Shown: positions 62,301 through 64,000 of the stretch, piece after piece | Position numbering within the stretch: the stretch's first letter is position 1 | How the letters are laid out: the number at the start of each line of letters is the position of its first letter | Source of the DNA: Archilochus colubris | Taxonomy: Eukaryota; Chordata; Aves; Apodiformes; Trochilidae | Reading direction: 5' to 3' | Length of the DNA: 64,000 nt | Assembly (NCBI GenBank): GCA_023079485.1 | Contig: CM041092.1 | Span: forward strand, 292,127-356,126 | Notes under the pieces: generated by a model | The model's input: the letters and a program-made list of their open reading frames with translations, nothing else | What the model was told of the DNA's origin: nothing | The model's database searches: none | Position numbers and translations under genes: made by a program

Positions 62301-64000
62301 CATAGAAAGCTGTGTACTGAAGGCATGAAGACTAAGTGTGGAAATGGTCAAGAGAAACAAATACTGAATGATGGCATAGAGTTTAGGTCTGACTGATGAA
62401 AGAGACTCAGACCAGTGCTCACACTTCCAGTTGTGTGCAAGTTATGCATCTTTACGAAGTACTCTACTACAATGCTAAGATGTGATTTTCTTTCTCAGCA
62501 AAAAACATTTCTTACTGTAAAACCTCCTAAAGGCATACAGCTTTGTTATGATATAACAATATTCTCCATCAAAGTTTACCTGTTGGAGACACAATTTAGA
62601 TAGCTTTCCTGCCTCAGATCCTGAAAGACTCAAAACATTACCCAAATGCATTTTAAAAGCCAAGATTTTCAAAGGAATTCCTAACACCTGTCACAACATC
62701 ATTCTTATTTCTACCATCTAATTCTCTGCCCTGTACCCTAGTGTTACTCAAATTCCTGAGCAGGGAAAAGTAAGCACACCAAAGCCAGGTTATTTGTAGG
62801 CACTAGGTCGTCAAGTGCTAAGAAAAAAATGGATTTTTCAAGAGCAGATTACATAACATCTACCTAATTTGTCTGTGATAAGAAGAAATACATCATGATT
62901 GTAAAGGCTGAGACTGCTATGTGGCCTTCTGACAAGGAGCCTCGATGGCACAGGTGAAAACGGGGGGAAAGAGGCAACCACTGTAGTCTGCTTAGCTCAA
63001 GAAGTCTATCTGGTTTTGTGCACCCACTTTTCAACTGAAAAGTCAGAAGAGAGCAGCCAAAGCTGTGCAAATTTTATGTAGGAGTTGCCCTGTGTTTGGA
63101 TACAAACCAGAGACTATGGAGAAAAGTGCTAACAGCTGAAATATTGAAGTCACTGCAAGAAAGATGAAACAATAATCAAGGGTAATATTTAAAAGTTACT
63201 GCTATCTTCTTGCCAGGTATCAGCAAATATCAATGGCATTAATTATTTAAGTGTTACTGTCTGTTCTAAATGGAATACTGGAGTGCTCCTCCTCCCTTCT
63301 AAATTCACAGAAACTTCATTTTTTAGACCTTTTCATAACCACAGATAACAGAAAAAATTAAATGCTCACAGTTACAACTTAGATATGCCTGAGAATTAAT
63401 ACTGATGTACTTAGCAACTCCACCACCAGAAAAGTTAGGAACTTCATCAGTCAGTGTTCACTGTGGTTTAACAGAACGCTCAGGACGAGGAGTTCAAAAC
63501 AGAGCTATCAAATGCAAACCCTCTCAGTAACAAGAAGTAGTTGAAAAATTACGCAACCTGAAGTCTTGAAAAAACACAACAATTACTGTTTTAGGGGATT
63601 TCCACTTTCAAAGTAGAGAATGCCTGCTCTTGCTTGCACTCTGCAAGTCCAGGAAAACGTCAGTATAACAACTCAGGAAATAAAGTCATGGATGACAACA
63701 GCAGAAAAGAATGCACTTCCAGAACTTGCAAGATTGCTATTTTGTATAATGTTTAAATAGTAATTGTAGTTAGAAGTATATCTTTCCATTTATAGAATGT
63801 CTTTCTTACACTTCATAAAAACATATACAACTTCAGATAGCTGCTCTTGAACTGAACTTTCTGAGCACTGCAGAGGAAGCAGAAGGAAGCAGCTGAGCAC
63901 CAGGCAGGAAAGAACCCCAAGCCAAACAAAGCCCAAACACTCTTCAGCAGAATAAAGTACTAAAACCAGTGCTGTTGAAAGAGGAAGAATCAACAAATAA

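Larger units (their letters stand above)
53883..64000 (-). other. PKP4 5' non-coding intron (reaches the window edge)
   Basis: Ten kilobases upstream of the start-codon exon with no CpG island and no recognisable promoter, so the transcription start and first exon probably lie beyond 64000. Contents: a 40-bp tandem duplication with an A28 run (57025-57130), a CT/T-rich run at 59650-59680, an A/C-rich run at 62259-62300. No coding exon was recognised. Confidence 0.65.

Noticed and set aside
1..64000. Endogenous retrovirus, CRISPR, tRNA or rRNA genes
   Set aside because: Looked for LTR-like ends, retroviral coding blocks, regular spacer arrays and RNA signatures. None was recognised beyond the short CR1 tails and the palindromic element.

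Overview
The window is vertebrate nuclear DNA, almost certainly from a bird. Genes are split into short exons with GT-AG or GC-AG splice sites, introns are AT-rich, interspersed repeats are sparse, and the recognisable retroposons are short CR1-type LINE tails (4.8, 6.7 and 36.3 kb) ending in the ATTCTATG-type 3' motif typical of birds and reptiles. No bacterial operons, CRISPR arrays, rRNA or tRNA genes were seen.

Two protein genes are present, both on the minus strand. (1) DAPL1 (death-associated protein-like 1), about 18-6071: four coding exons splice in phase to 109 residues (human about 107). The first exon lies in a CpG island at about 5.4-6.2 kb, directly followed upstream by a degenerate CAGT/CCAT tetranucleotide array (6204-6375). 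The stop codon is only 18 bases from the left edge, so nearly all of the 3' UTR is outside. (2) PKP4 (plakophilin 4, p0071), 18174-53877: all 21 coding exons were found and every junction keeps frame, giving 1195 residues (human 1192). The protein has an N-terminal coiled coil (about 44-80), a long Ser/Pro/Arg-rich head, an armadillo domain (about 523-1000) with a poly-lysine loop, and a C-terminal PDZ ligand ending DSWV. The PKP4 promoter and first non-coding exon(s) are not in the window; the start-codon exon has an acceptor 5 bases before the ATG, so the 10 kb at the right end is first-intron sequence.

Layout: 18-6071 DAPL1; 6.07-6.4 kb promoter-side CpG island and repeat array; 6.4-17.8 kb intergenic, AT-rich, one CR1 tail and no supported gene; about 17.8-18.2 kb PKP4 3' UTR; 18.2-34.8 kb the dense 3' exons of PKP4 (armadillo domain and tail on the left, head on the right); 34.8-53.9 kb three very long introns; 53.9-64 kb 5' non-coding intron. 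As I recall the human map, the order PKP4-DAPL1 matches chromosome 2q24, so this is ordinary conserved synteny.

I did not find a novel multi-gene system. The features most worth a second look are two GC-AG introns in PKP4 supported by reading frame, a 200-bp near-perfect palindromic element with 6-bp flanking repeats in a PKP4 intron, an exon-sized GC/CpG peak in the PKP4 head that coincides with Ala/Gly/Pro substitutions, and the architecture of the DAPL1 promoter (two phase-compatible first exons beside a tetranucleotide array). Comparisons with human PKP4 and DAPL1 are from memory of those protein families, not from a search.
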